From assembly GCA_007135895.1 (NCBI GenBank), contig SLHZ01000287.1:1-31011 (forward strand): 31,011 nt of DNA, read 5' to 3'. The position numbers and the translations under genes were made by a program. The notes beneath the pieces are model-generated. The model ran no database searches, was not told where the DNA came from, and worked only from the letters and a program-made list of their open reading frames with translations. Below are positions 15,753-23,595 of the stretch, piece after piece (positions within the stretch are counted from its first letter, which is position 1; each line of letters opens with the position of its first letter). The stretch is from Balneolales bacterium (lineage in GTDB: Bacteria > Bacteroidota > Rhodothermia > Balneolales > Natronogracilivirgulaceae).

Positions 15753-17780
15753 TCAGTTCCGTCGAACTGCTTCGAAGGTTCTGATTTCCCGGTTTCCGGC
15801 ACGATCCGAAAGCTCAAGATAGACAGTATTTTCTTCCAGCGGGTAAAAATTGGGGTGATGGTAGCGAAGCAGGCTTTTCTCCGGGTCGAACTCGGCGATG
15901 CCACGCACTCCGTTGACCTTGAATACAGCAGAGCGGTAGTCGATGCCGGACAGGTCATCTTCCACGTTCACGGTGACATAGTGTTTGCCGTTGTGCCTCC
16001 AGCGTTCGATTGATGGACTGGATAACACAGGTGCCAGAGAATCGATGCGAATGGTGTAATAGCCATTGGAAGAAATCGTTCCTGTCAAAGCGTTTCCCCG
16101 TTTGTCACGAGTGGATGTCACGTGGGAAAGCCTGTTGTTTCTCGAGTTTTTTTGGTAGAGTCCAACACCTTGCCGGGCAGAGAGCTCTTCATCCAGAAGC
16201 ACCCGGATGGTTGCCGGGCGACGGAAGGGCACGTGATCGGGGAAAAGCATAAAGCCGGGGTTATCGTGGCTTATTCCGATGGTGACCGGCTCAAAAAAAG
16301 TCTCTTCATGGAAATGAACAGAAACGCTCATGTCATGGGAGTAAAGTGTCAGGGGATAACCCGGTATGATACGGTTCAGGATCCACTTGTCTTCTTGTTG
16401 ATAGAGGAGCATGCGCAGGTGTGCATCGAGTGGAAGTCCATCGCCGATAGAGAGTGTTTTCTTCTGTTCGTCCCGGAATGAGCCGATCGTGCGCAGGCTT
16501 ATGGCGTATTCATCATCTGTCCGCAGAGGAGCAATCCAGTCGCGGTTCCAGACCAGTTGCTCGGGTTGATTGCGATGCTGGTTGTATGATTCGCCTGATT
16601 CGCCCGTGCCGGGATTTCCGGTACTGCTGAATGACGGAATACGGGTGGGTTGAAGTGGTCCTGTTTTTTTCTTTTGCACGGCGGGGCCGGAGACGGGCAG
16701 TGAACGAATCTCAAGCATTGCCTTGGATCGGTTTCCGAAATAATCGGCAGCTTCGATGACTATTTCATGCGTTCCGGGAGGCAGGTCCAGTTTCCCGCTA
16801 TGTCCGGTATCCTTGTAAAAAGGGAGGGTGTTGGCCGGCCGGACATACAGTCTCTGGTAGCCGCGACGTTCGGAGCGCAGGATAGGATAGACGCGATCGA
16901 GAAACACCTGGCGGGATTGGGCATAGGAAAAACTGTCGACTCTGGAATGGAAGTATTTTTCACCATTCACATACATTTTCAGTTCGTAGACAGCATGGAT
17001 GTTATTCGAGGCGTTGGCACGATCAAAGACATTGACGGCAAGGCCAACCACACCTTCGGTATCGACGGATCCGAAATGATAGATACCCTGTCTGGTGCCC
17101 GGGCGGAGACGATGGATCTCCTTGCTTCCGGATACTTTGGCATGCGCTGAGAGCGGTTCAATGGCAAGTCCGGAGAATTGCGGGGGTATGGTATCTTCAA
17201 TTCTCAGCCCGGCCAGTAATGGATTGAAGGGCCGTCCCTCAGGGGTACGCAGTTCAAAATGCAGGTGGGGTGGACCTACACCCGTTGAGCCTGTCCATCC
17301 GATTTGCTGGCCTTTGCGGAAGTGAATCTGCCGGTCTTCCAGGTTTTGGTTGAAGTCGGCCGAGTAGTCTTGTATTCGAACGGAGTCAACGACCTGTCGG
17401 ATAGCCGGGTGGAAGTCTTTGAGATGCGCATAGAGTGAGATGGATCTGTCGTCATGAAGAAGATAGATGACATTGCCATAGCCGAATGGGCTTACGGAAA
17501 CGCGCTGCACGATGCCGCCTCTTGCAGCAAAGACGGCGTAGCCTTCATGGCCCCATGTCCCGATATCCATGGCGGCATGAAAATGTGCGGAGCGGGTTTC
17601 CCCAAAAGAGGACGACATGTAATAGCTTGCATTCGTGGGCCACGCATAGCGCGTATTTTCGTCCAGAAAAGCCGGTTTTTGGGGTGGGCAGGCGGCAAAA
17701 ACCTGGATGCCGGCATTAAAAAGAAGAAAGAGCAAAAAAGTCATCACTGCGATCATTGAACCGTGGACCGTAGCGGGCAT
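15753..17780 (-). CDS. Secreted M23 family metallopeptidase
   Basis: 675 residues from the ATG at 17780. An alternative start is 17756; the open frame itself reaches 17909, but that stretch contains a 19-bp tandem repeat that breaks the reading frame period and is probably untranslated. A hydrophobic signal segment (FLLFLLFNAGIQVFA) precedes an M23/LytM domain with all metal and catalytic residues: H68 and D72 (HAAMD), H119 (LYAHL), H174 (HLHFE). M23 enzymes cut peptidoglycan cross-links or act as inactive activators; here the site is complete. The remaining 450 residues are beta-rich, Ig-like segments plus a low-complexity Pro/Ser/Gly linker (about 370-410). It follows rpmA by about 170 nt. 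I infer a periplasmic cell-wall hydrolase. Confidence 0.87.
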   Translation of the reverse strand: MPATVHGSMIAVMTFLLFLLFNAGIQVFAACPPQKPAFLDENTRYAWPTNASYYMSSSFGETRSAHFHAAMDIGTWGHEGYAVFAARGGIVQRVSVSPFGYGNVIYLLHDDRSISLYAHLKDFHPAIRQVVDSVRIQDYSADFNQNLEDRQIHFRKGQQIGWTGSTGVGPPHLHFELRTPEGRPFNPLLAGLRIEDTIPPQFSGLAIEPLSAHAKVSGSKEIHRLRPGTRQGIYHFGSVDTEGVVGLAVNVFDRANASNNIHAVYELKMYVNGEKYFHSRVDSFSYAQSRQVFLDRVYPILRSERRGYQRLYVRPANTLPFYKDTGHSGKLDLPPGTHEIVIEAADYFGNRSKAMLEIRSLPVSGPAVQKKKTGPLQPTRIPSFSSTGNPGTGESGESYNQHRNQPEQLVWNRDWIAPLRTDDEYAISLRTIGSFRDEQKKTLSIGDGLPLDAHLRMLLYQQEDKWILNRIIPGYPLTLYSHDMSVSVHFHEETFFEPVTIGISHDNPGFMLFPDHVPFRRPATIRVLLDEELSARQGVGLYQKNSRNNRLSHVTSTRDKRGNALTGTISSNGYYTIRIDSLAPVLSSPSIERWRHNGKHYVTVNVEDDLSGIDYRSAVFKVNGVRGIAEFDPEKSLLRYHHPNFYPLEENTVYLELSDRAGNREIRTFEAVRRN

Positions 17781-17806
17781 TATCGAACCAGATTGGGTGG
17801 GATGGC

Positions 17807-17844
17807 ATACCTGAAACTGTATGCGATACCTGAAGCCGTATGCG
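17807..17844. repeat. Two-copy 19-bp tandem repeat upstream of the M23 gene
   Basis: ATACCTGAAACTGTATGCG (17807-17825) is followed directly by ATACCTGAAGCCGTATGCG (17826-17844), 17 of 19 identical. The period is not a multiple of three, which argues against the longer M23 start. It could be a binding site pair or a simple slippage product. Confidence 0.6.
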
Positions 17845-17948
17845 ATCCTCCGGGCAGCCAGTGCTTTTTTATCCGGACAAACCAGGATATGAGGTCCTGC
17901 TCTGGTCACGTCATAAGGCGGTCGGGCCGATGAAGCGCTTGCCGGGAA

Positions 17949-18203
17949 TCAGGCCGTTTCAACCGATACGGTTCGCCGGTCATTTCGGCCGACCCGGAAT
18001 GTGACGATTCCGTCGGCAGTTGCAAAGAGTGTGTCATCCTTGCCAATTCCTACATTGGTTCCCGGATGGAATTTGGTTCCCCGCTGGCGAATGATGATAT
18101 TGCCGGCACGTACCATTTCGCCGCCAAAGTGTTTTACACCAAGACGTTTTGAGTTGGAGTCGCGGCCATTTTTGGTTGATCCGCCACCTTTCTTATGTGC
18201 CAT
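17949..18203 (-). CDS. rpmA: 50S ribosomal protein bL27
   Basis: 84 residues, full length, starting MAHKKGGGSTKNGRDS as in most non-Firmicute bL27, without the cleaved N-terminal extension. The flexible basic N-terminus reaches the peptidyl-transferase centre of the ribosome. It begins 10 nt after the bL21 gene ends, the classic rplU-rpmA operon order. No anomaly is seen. Confidence 0.98.
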   Translation of the reverse strand: MAHKKGGGSTKNGRDSNSKRLGVKHFGGEMVRAGNIIIRQRGTKFHPGTNVGIGKDDTLFATADGIVTFRVGRNDRRTVSVETA

Positions 18204-18213
18204 GATAATAGAA

Positions 18214-18528
18214 TTAAGCGGTTATTTTTTCAATGAGGAGCCGGGTTACATGACGGCGATGACCGCGGCGCACCTGGTACCCTTTGCGTCTTTTTTTCTT
18301 GAAGACGATGATTTTGTCACCTTTGAGGTGTTCGACGACTTTTGCTTTTACGGTTGCTTTTTCAAGGGCGGGCGTCCCAATCTGAACCTTGCCGTTGCCA
18401 TCCGAAGTCAGCAATACGCGATCCAGCGTGATGGTTTTATCGGCATCGGCTTTTTGCCTGTCAACAAAAATGACATCATTTTCTGCAACTTTGTACTGAT
18501 GCCCGCTTATTTCAACAATTGCATACAT
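18214..18528 (-). CDS. rplU: 50S ribosomal protein bL21
   Basis: 104 residues from MYAIVEISGHQYKV, the conserved start of bL21. The open frame extends 14 codons upstream to 18570, but that part is not bL21-like and lies over the putative promoter, so the ATG at 18528 is chosen. bL21 binds 23S rRNA together with bL20. The C-terminal KKRRKGYQVRRGHRRHVT block is characteristic. It is first in the rplU-rpmA pair and follows lexA by 88 nt. Confidence 0.97.
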   Translation of the reverse strand: MYAIVEISGHQYKVAENDVIFVDRQKADADKTITLDRVLLTSDGNGKVQIGTPALEKATVKAKVVEHLKGDKIIVFKKKRRKGYQVRRGHRRHVTRLLIEKITA

Positions 18529-18575
18529 GTTATTGGGATTGGAGCGACTGGTTGTAACGAATTTCTGCAAGACAC

Positions 18576-18583
18576 CAAAGATA
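18576..18583 (-). promoter_or_regulatory. Putative -7 element of the rplU-rpmA promoter
   Basis: On the minus strand this reads TATCTTTG, a perfect match to the Bacteroidota -7 consensus TAnnTTTG. It lies 48 nt before the rplU ATG. A clear TTG at -33 is absent (the region is T-rich instead). Confidence 0.5.
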
Positions 18584-18616
18584 AGATTTTTTTATCAGGA
18601 AAAAAATACCGTATCA

Positions 18617-19273
18617 TCAGCAAACTCCTTCTTTTCGATTGTATCGGAAGATGCCGTTGCGATTGACGTGCCCAACGTATTTACCCAGGACTCGTACCTC
18701 TTCGAAGATATCGGGTTCAATGGTTATATCCTGGTATTCCTTGTTGGCGGGTTTAAGCTGCAATCCGTTTTCACCGTAGTATATGTGCTTCAGTGAAGTC
18801 TCTCCGTTATAGAGCACCGCTCCGATATCACCGTTCCGGATATCGTCATCGATAAGAAGCACAAAGTCCCCGTCGTGGATGCTGGCATCTTTCATGCTGG
18901 AACCGGATACCCGGAGCGCATACATGCGATCCATATTGGGGAAAAGGTACTCGAGAGTAATAGCCCCCAGGTTGGCCTCCACGGCTTCCTGAAGCGACCC
19001 GGCTGCTATCAATCCCCTCACCGGAATGCCGCCTGTTTTTGCGGAGAACCGGGTTTGACTGCCTGGGGCGAGTTCGTATTCTTCCTCATCGGTTTTTACC
19101 AGATAGCCTTTTTTGACCAGGGCCTGAAGATTCTGGGTGACACTGTTGGGTGATTTGAACCCGAACCGGTCGGTAATTTCCCGGTAAGTTGGCCAGATGT
19201 CGTGTTCTTCCCGGTAAGATACGATGTAGTCGAGGAACTGCTTTTGTTTGCGGGTGAGCTGCTGGTTGTCCAT
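18617..19273 (-). CDS. lexA: LexA repressor (SOS regulator, self-cleaving)
   Basis: 218 residues. The N-terminal winged helix (about 1-65, LTRKQKQFLDYIVSYREEHDIWPTYREI in segments) binds operators. The C-terminal S24 domain carries the cleavage site Ala91-Gly92 (GLIAAGSL), nucleophile Ser126 (VSGSSMKD) and general base Lys162 (ETSLKH). All required residues are present, so RecA-stimulated self-cleavage is expected. LexA is not universal in Bacteroidota relatives, so its presence is mildly informative about the lineage. It is upstream of rplU but the ribosomal genes appear to have their own promoter. Autoregulation is likely by family habit, but I could not define its operator. Confidence 0.94.
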   Translation of the reverse strand: MDNQQLTRKQKQFLDYIVSYREEHDIWPTYREITDRFGFKSPNSVTQNLQALVKKGYLVKTDEEEYELAPGSQTRFSAKTGGIPVRGLIAAGSLQEAVEANLGAITLEYLFPNMDRMYALRVSGSSMKDASIHDGDFVLLIDDDIRNGDIGAVLYNGETSLKHIYYGENGLQLKPANKEYQDITIEPDIFEEVRVLGKYVGHVNRNGIFRYNRKEGVC

Positions 19274-19313
19274 CAGGATTCACGAATTAGCGGTTATGTG
19301 TAAGAAACATGTG

Positions 19314-19343
19314 CAAAATACAATAAAAAACCGCTGCAAACAA
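19314..19343 (-). promoter_or_regulatory. Possible lexA promoter
   Basis: On the minus strand, TTG (19343-19341) is followed about 20 nt later by TATTTTG (near 19320-19314), one base short of the TAnnTTTG consensus. The spacing suits a Bacteroidota -33/-7 promoter. It lies 41-70 nt before the lexA ATG. Confidence 0.35.
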
Positions 19344-19355
19344 CACGTGACAGCA

Positions 19356-20249
19356 TTAATGTGTTTTTTGGGCACCTTTGAGGCGTCTGGGATTGACCGT
19401 AAAGACAGCCGGCTTCACATGCCGCACAACATTTGATGCCGTGCTGCCGAGGCGCAGATAATCAAGGCCGGTGCGTCCGATGGTAGCCATGACGATCAGA
19501 TTATAGTCTGTTTCTTCGCTGATCCGGGTGATTTTTTCGTGGATGGAGCGTTTTGTGGTTAATACCTGTGTCCTGACATTACCGGTCATGCCGTCAAACC
19601 GATCCGCAACCAGCTTTTGCATCTGCTCTTCGCGTGATTCGATGATATTCTGAATTTTTGAGGCACTACCCAGGGGTTCACGGCTGAGTATGTGGATGAT
19701 ATCGAGATCGGCACCGGAAGCCGTGGCGATACTTCGGGCAAAGGGAACAGCTTTGAGAGAGTAATCGGAGAAATCGGTGGTGAGCAATATTCGTTTCAGA
19801 GGCTTCAATTCCGAAGATTCTCCGGCTACAACAACGGGTACAGGTGCAAAGCGTATGACCTTTTCCGCCACCGATCCCATGATAAGCCGTGAAACTCCGG
19901 TACGGCCATGACTGGTCATCACAATCAGGTCGAAATGGTGAGCGGTCTCTATTATGGCATCGGACGGGTTGCCCACATGAATGATCCCGCGATTCAGGGC
20001 AGAGGGCTCGGCATGTCTGGCCGACTCCGAGTCAAGTTTGAGCATCAGCCGTTTTGCCAGCTCTTCATGAGCATCTGAAAAAGTATCGGAAGCGGGGTGT
20101 TCCGGATCGTCGATATCGCCAAGTGAGAGGTAGGAGTGAAAAGGTGTAATAGCTCCGTCGAACAGTTCGGCGAAGACGGATGCAACTTCAAAGGCTTTGT
20201 AGCTGAGTTCTGAAAAATCTATGGGTACCAGTATGTTTGCATTCTTCAT
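19356..20249 (-). CDS. Universal stress protein, tandem double UspA domain
   Basis: 297 residues made of two UspA domains (about 1-145 and 150-290). Both halves keep the ATP-binding signature G-x2-G-x9-G(S/T): HGRTGVSRLIMGSVAEKV in the first and IGRTGLDYLRLGSTASNV in the second. Each half begins with the usual strand and helix (ILVPIDFSELSYKAFEVA; ILLTTDFSDYSLKAVPFA). Such proteins bind ATP or AMP and modulate stress survival; exact targets are unknown. It follows a paralogue by 33 nt (20250-20282), so the two form an operon. No catalytic role is expected. Confidence 0.92.
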   Translation of the reverse strand: MKNANILVPIDFSELSYKAFEVASVFAELFDGAITPFHSYLSLGDIDDPEHPASDTFSDAHEELAKRLMLKLDSESARHAEPSALNRGIIHVGNPSDAIIETAHHFDLIVMTSHGRTGVSRLIMGSVAEKVIRFAPVPVVVAGESSELKPLKRILLTTDFSDYSLKAVPFARSIATASGADLDIIHILSREPLGSASKIQNIIESREEQMQKLVADRFDGMTGNVRTQVLTTKRSIHEKITRISEETDYNLIVMATIGRTGLDYLRLGSTASNVVRHVKPAVFTVNPRRLKGAQKTH

Positions 20250-20282
20250 AAAGGGCGCAGTGGTGGTGTGATGTTGGACGAA

Positions 20283-21158
20283 TCATCCGGCTGTGTCAGG
20301 CTTGATACTTAGTACGGGTGTTTTGACATGGTGAAGAATACTGGCGGCCGTACTGCCAAGCATCATGTAATCGAGTCCGGTGCGACCGATGGTAGCCATG
20401 ACAACAAGGTTGTAGGGGTGTGCTTTTGTGAGGCGGATGATCTCTTCAGAGACGGATTTTTCTGTGTAGATCACTTCGGTATGAAGCTGTTCTTCAAGGT
20501 CTCCGAGGTATTTCCGGGCCAGGTGGTCGAGTTCCAGTTTTCGATCCTGGCTGTCGTGCTGTGCCCGGGCAAATGTGTCGAACTGCTCAAAACTGACGAT
20601 ATGAACCAGGTCGATTTTTGCATTGGCTGCACGGGCAAAGGCGGCGGCTGGTTCAAATGCGTAGAGGGAATTCTCGGAAAAGTCGGTGGTGAGGAGGATC
20701 CTGTGCAGCGGCATGAGCCTGCTTTCTTCTTCTATGACCAGAACAGGGGCAGGGGATGTGCGCAGGACTTTATTACAAACCGATCCCAATATGAGTCGCG
20801 TGAAACCGGTGCGTCCGTGGCTGCTCATGACGATGAGGTCATAGTCGCTGGCGGTTTCGCTGATGCATCGGGCGGCATTGCCTATTTTCACGACAGGTTC
20901 GGAATAGATGCCTTCATCAAAATATTTTTCCGACAACCCGGCCAGGCGTTTATGAAGATTTTTTTCCAGAGTGCGCAAATCCGATTCCGGACTTGTTTCA
21001 CCCATGAAGTAAAAACCGTCGAGGTCATTCATCTGCATGTAGGCATGGAAAGGTGTAATTTTTCCATCAAGGAGCCTGGCGATGGCCAGTGCATTCGGAA
21101 AAGCGATCAGGCTGAGGTCGGAAAAATCGGTGGGGACGAGGATACGTGGCTTTTTCAT
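20283..21158 (-). CDS. Universal stress protein, tandem double UspA domain (paralogue)
   Basis: 291 residues, two UspA domains, both with intact nucleotide motifs (HGRTGFTRLILGSVCNKV and IGRTGLDYMMLGSTAASI). It starts MKKPRILVPTDFSDLSL and is clearly a paralogue of the downstream gene, likely by local duplication. It is first in the two-gene operon and carries the long leader with two palindromes and a TACCTTTG -7 element. Likely cytosolic and stress-linked. Confidence 0.92.
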   Translation of the reverse strand: MKKPRILVPTDFSDLSLIAFPNALAIARLLDGKITPFHAYMQMNDLDGFYFMGETSPESDLRTLEKNLHKRLAGLSEKYFDEGIYSEPVVKIGNAARCISETASDYDLIVMSSHGRTGFTRLILGSVCNKVLRTSPAPVLVIEEESRLMPLHRILLTTDFSENSLYAFEPAAAFARAANAKIDLVHIVSFEQFDTFARAQHDSQDRKLELDHLARKYLGDLEEQLHTEVIYTEKSVSEEIIRLTKAHPYNLVVMATIGRTGLDYMMLGSTAASILHHVKTPVLSIKPDTAG

Positions 21159-21191
21159 CAGTTACCGGGTTGTGTTCCTGTGGAAGAAGAA

Positions 21192-21229
21192 GCATGATCA
21201 TGCCGGGTACAAGTATCGCTGCAAGCGAT
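21192..21229. promoter_or_regulatory. Two palindromes in the usp operon leader
   Basis: GCATGATCATGC (21192-21203) is a perfect 12-base palindrome. ATCGCT-GCA-AGCGAT (21215-21229) is a 6-bp hairpin with a 3-nt loop. Both lie between the putative -7 element (21243-21250) and the usp ATG at 21158, so they would be in the 5' leader or downstream operators. Confidence 0.45.
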
Positions 21230-21242
21230 GGCCTGATCCAGG

Positions 21243-21250
21243 CAAAGGTA
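21243..21250 (-). promoter_or_regulatory. Putative -7 element of the usp operon
   Basis: Reads TACCTTTG on the minus strand, a perfect TAnnTTTG match, 85 nt before the usp start codon. No TTG is found at the expected -33 distance. Confidence 0.45.
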
Positions 21251-21296
21251 TATCTAAAAGATACCGGGGGAGATAGAGAGCATACGTGTAATGTAG

Positions 21297-21338
21297 TTAA
21301 TCCAACATACTCTGACAAATGTGGAGTATGGCAATTAA
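21297..21338 (-). terminator. Hairpin after the patatin gene
   Basis: CATACTC (21306-21312) pairs with GAGTATG (21324-21330), and TTAAT (21297-21301) with ATTAA (21334-21338) can extend the helix. It starts 17 nt after the patatin stop at 21356. No strong U-run follows on the minus strand, so termination strength is uncertain. Confidence 0.4.
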
Positions 21339-21355
21339 TTCCTTATGTAACAGGC

Positions 21356-23530
21356 TCAAAAGTTCATTCCGACCTGAAACTCGAGAAGAACGGAGTACTT
21401 GTCGCTTCCGGAGAGAACCAGTTCAATGGGACCGAGCACGGTGTTCCAGCTGATGGAAGTGCCCCAGCCCCAGCGTGGAAACTGTTCCAGAACGGACAGG
21501 TCCAGCAAGCGGTAGGTATCTCCCGCATTGAAACCGCCGGTGACGTAGAAGTTTCCATAAAAGCGGTACTGAGCGGCAAGGCGGCCCGTGATGATATTAT
21601 GTCCGGAAAGACCCTCTTTGGGATACCCCCAGAAGGAGTCGTGGCCGCCGGCATAAAAACGGTAATGCAGGGGGGCGGTACCCCAGAAGATATGCCCGGC
21701 CCGAAGTGCATGAATCAGTGACAGGTTGTCATTGATCTCATAATAGGCGGTCCATCTTGCGTATATTTTTCCGAAAGCGGCATCGTTGGGCAGGAAATCA
21801 GGGAAGAAGTCAGAGCGAACTTTCGCATGGTGGCCTTTTGTCGGAATACGACTCCGGTTGAGGTTGTCAAATTCCAGCTTTCCCGTAAAAGCATGAAGCT
21901 GGTTTGAACCTTCCGGGACATTGAGTTCACCGATACTTTGGGTCAGGTTGAAGAACTCGAACCGGTAGCCGGCGCCGGCACTGGTTACCGAAGCGTATTG
22001 TGGACCGACAAGGGTTTCAGTGTAAAAAATATCTGTCCGGGCCGTGGCGATTTGCCGGTCGTTGCGATACACATCGATTTCACGTTCCCGGAAGCCGGTG
22101 GTGTGCATGACGGCCAGACGCGGTTCGAGGCCGACATAATTGAAGTAGTTTGCTTCGATCATGGACTCATGGCCCACCCGGATGTTTACACGTGCCGTGG
22201 AAGCCGGATAAATCAGGTTGCGGAAGGTGGCGTTGAACAAGACCGAGGGGCCAAGTGTATTCTTGTGATGAAAACCGGCATGGATGGTGTTGCCGGTCTG
22301 CTCTTCCAGCATGATGATCAGATCCGCCTGATCGTCGTGCCATGCCAGGCGATAGCTCACCTGTTTGAAACGCTGCATGCCGTAGAGCCGCATCAGTCCG
22401 TCATCGAGCTTTTGCCGTGCAAGGAGGCTGTTTTCTTCGATTTGCAGGTTCGAATGGATGTGATCTTTCGGGACGGTGTATGCTCCTTCGATTCGGATAT
22501 TTCGAACGGGCAGATAGAAGGACTGCTCGTAGGCTGGAACAGATGGTCTGTCGCTTGATGATCTCAAACGGTTGAGGCTGTCGGCCAGTGCCTTGATCTC
22601 GGGGAGTCGTCTGCGCGCCTCAGCTTCGCCGGCCTGTATGATCTCTGTGACTTCACCGAAACTCAGTGTAGAGTAGTGCCTTAAGTCCGGCTGAAGATAG
22701 AAATCGGCAACCTCCCGCTGTTCAAGCATGGAGGTCCGCATTCCAATGGCAATGGTCTGAGTGAGGATATCGGGCAGAGTGAGCAGCTGGTCGGCCGGTT
22801 TAAGATCCGAGCTGGAGTTGACAGCGATGACAAAATCGGCCCCAAGCTTGAATGCCTCCCGAACCGGCATGTTATTCATCACACCACCGTCGACAAGGAA
22901 GGTGCCGTCAATCCAGACGGGATCAAAGACCGAGGGGATGGACATGCTGGCCCGGATGGCGTCCGGCAGAAATCCGCGGTCCAGAGTCACGGCCGTTCCG
23001 GTCTCCAGATCGGTCGCGATACAGAGGAAGGGCCGGGGCAGCCGGGTGAAGTCTTCGACATCATGGTAGGCCCAGGTGAGACCGGCCAGCATGTTGAAGA
23101 TCAGGTTGCCTGATACCATTCCGGTTGGCAGCTGAACACGGGTTCTCTCAACAGGAAAAGAGACCAGGAAGCGTCCGTCATAGGGTTTTTCATCCATGGG
23201 CAGGAAAGTGCGGCTGATCTGCTCTTCAAAGAGCTGGCGCCAGTCGGTTTTTATCACTTCCCGTCCCATCATTTCCGGGGTATAACCGATGGCATAGAGG
23301 GCGCCTACAATGGCGCCCATACTGGTGCCTGTAACGATATCAACGGGTATACCGGCTTCTTCAAAGACTTTAAGTACTCCGATATGGGCCAGACCGGCTG
23401 CTCCTCCGCCACTCAGGGCAAGTCCCACAACAAATTCATCCGTGGCGGGATCGCTGAGGGGACCGGGTTCATGTCCCCGTGCTGATCCGGCCAGCAGGAT
23501 CAGTATCAGCAACAGGCGGCATCGTTTCAT
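21356..23530 (-). CDS. Patatin-like phospholipase fused to POTRA and outer-membrane barrel (PlpD / type Vd-like)
   Basis: 724 residues. A signal peptide (about 1-19) precedes a patatin domain (about 34-300) with a complete site: oxyanion motif SGGGAAGLAH (40-49), nucleophile Ser70 in GTSMG, and Asp214 in VDGGVMNN. One POTRA-like module follows (about 345-420, VRNIRIEGAYTVPKDHI), then a BamA/Omp85-type barrel (about 430-724) ending in aromatic Phe (QVGMNF). This is the layout of PlpD-type (type Vd) proteins, in which the lipase is presented at or across the outer membrane. The expected activity is phospholipase A-like hydrolysis of acyl lipids. It follows korB by 65 nt, which is probably just proximity. 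Confidence 0.9.
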   Translation of the reverse strand: MKRCRLLLILILLAGSARGHEPGPLSDPATDEFVVGLALSGGGAAGLAHIGVLKVFEEAGIPVDIVTGTSMGAIVGALYAIGYTPEMMGREVIKTDWRQLFEEQISRTFLPMDEKPYDGRFLVSFPVERTRVQLPTGMVSGNLIFNMLAGLTWAYHDVEDFTRLPRPFLCIATDLETGTAVTLDRGFLPDAIRASMSIPSVFDPVWIDGTFLVDGGVMNNMPVREAFKLGADFVIAVNSSSDLKPADQLLTLPDILTQTIAIGMRTSMLEQREVADFYLQPDLRHYSTLSFGEVTEIIQAGEAEARRRLPEIKALADSLNRLRSSSDRPSVPAYEQSFYLPVRNIRIEGAYTVPKDHIHSNLQIEENSLLARQKLDDGLMRLYGMQRFKQVSYRLAWHDDQADLIIMLEEQTGNTIHAGFHHKNTLGPSVLFNATFRNLIYPASTARVNIRVGHESMIEANYFNYVGLEPRLAVMHTTGFREREIDVYRNDRQIATARTDIFYTETLVGPQYASVTSAGAGYRFEFFNLTQSIGELNVPEGSNQLHAFTGKLEFDNLNRSRIPTKGHHAKVRSDFFPDFLPNDAAFGKIYARWTAYYEINDNLSLIHALRAGHIFWGTAPLHYRFYAGGHDSFWGYPKEGLSGHNIITGRLAAQYRFYGNFYVTGGFNAGDTYRLLDLSVLEQFPRWGWGTSISWNTVLGPIELVLSGSDKYSVLLEFQVGMNF

Positions 23531-23595
23531 ACGAATCTGGATGCTGTCGGTTAGGCAGGCCGGTTCTGGTGTGCCGGATTTTAAAGAAAGAAATG

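Noticed and set aside
18207..19300. Similar GAATTA(A)GCGGTTAT strings before rpmA and before lexA
   Set aside because: The first overlaps the rplU stop codon and the second differs by an indel with no further similarity; probably chance.
21146..21721. 191-codon plus-strand open frame
   Set aside because: It begins in the usp leader and runs antisense through the patatin barrel; no domain, and it crosses the hairpin at 21297-21338.
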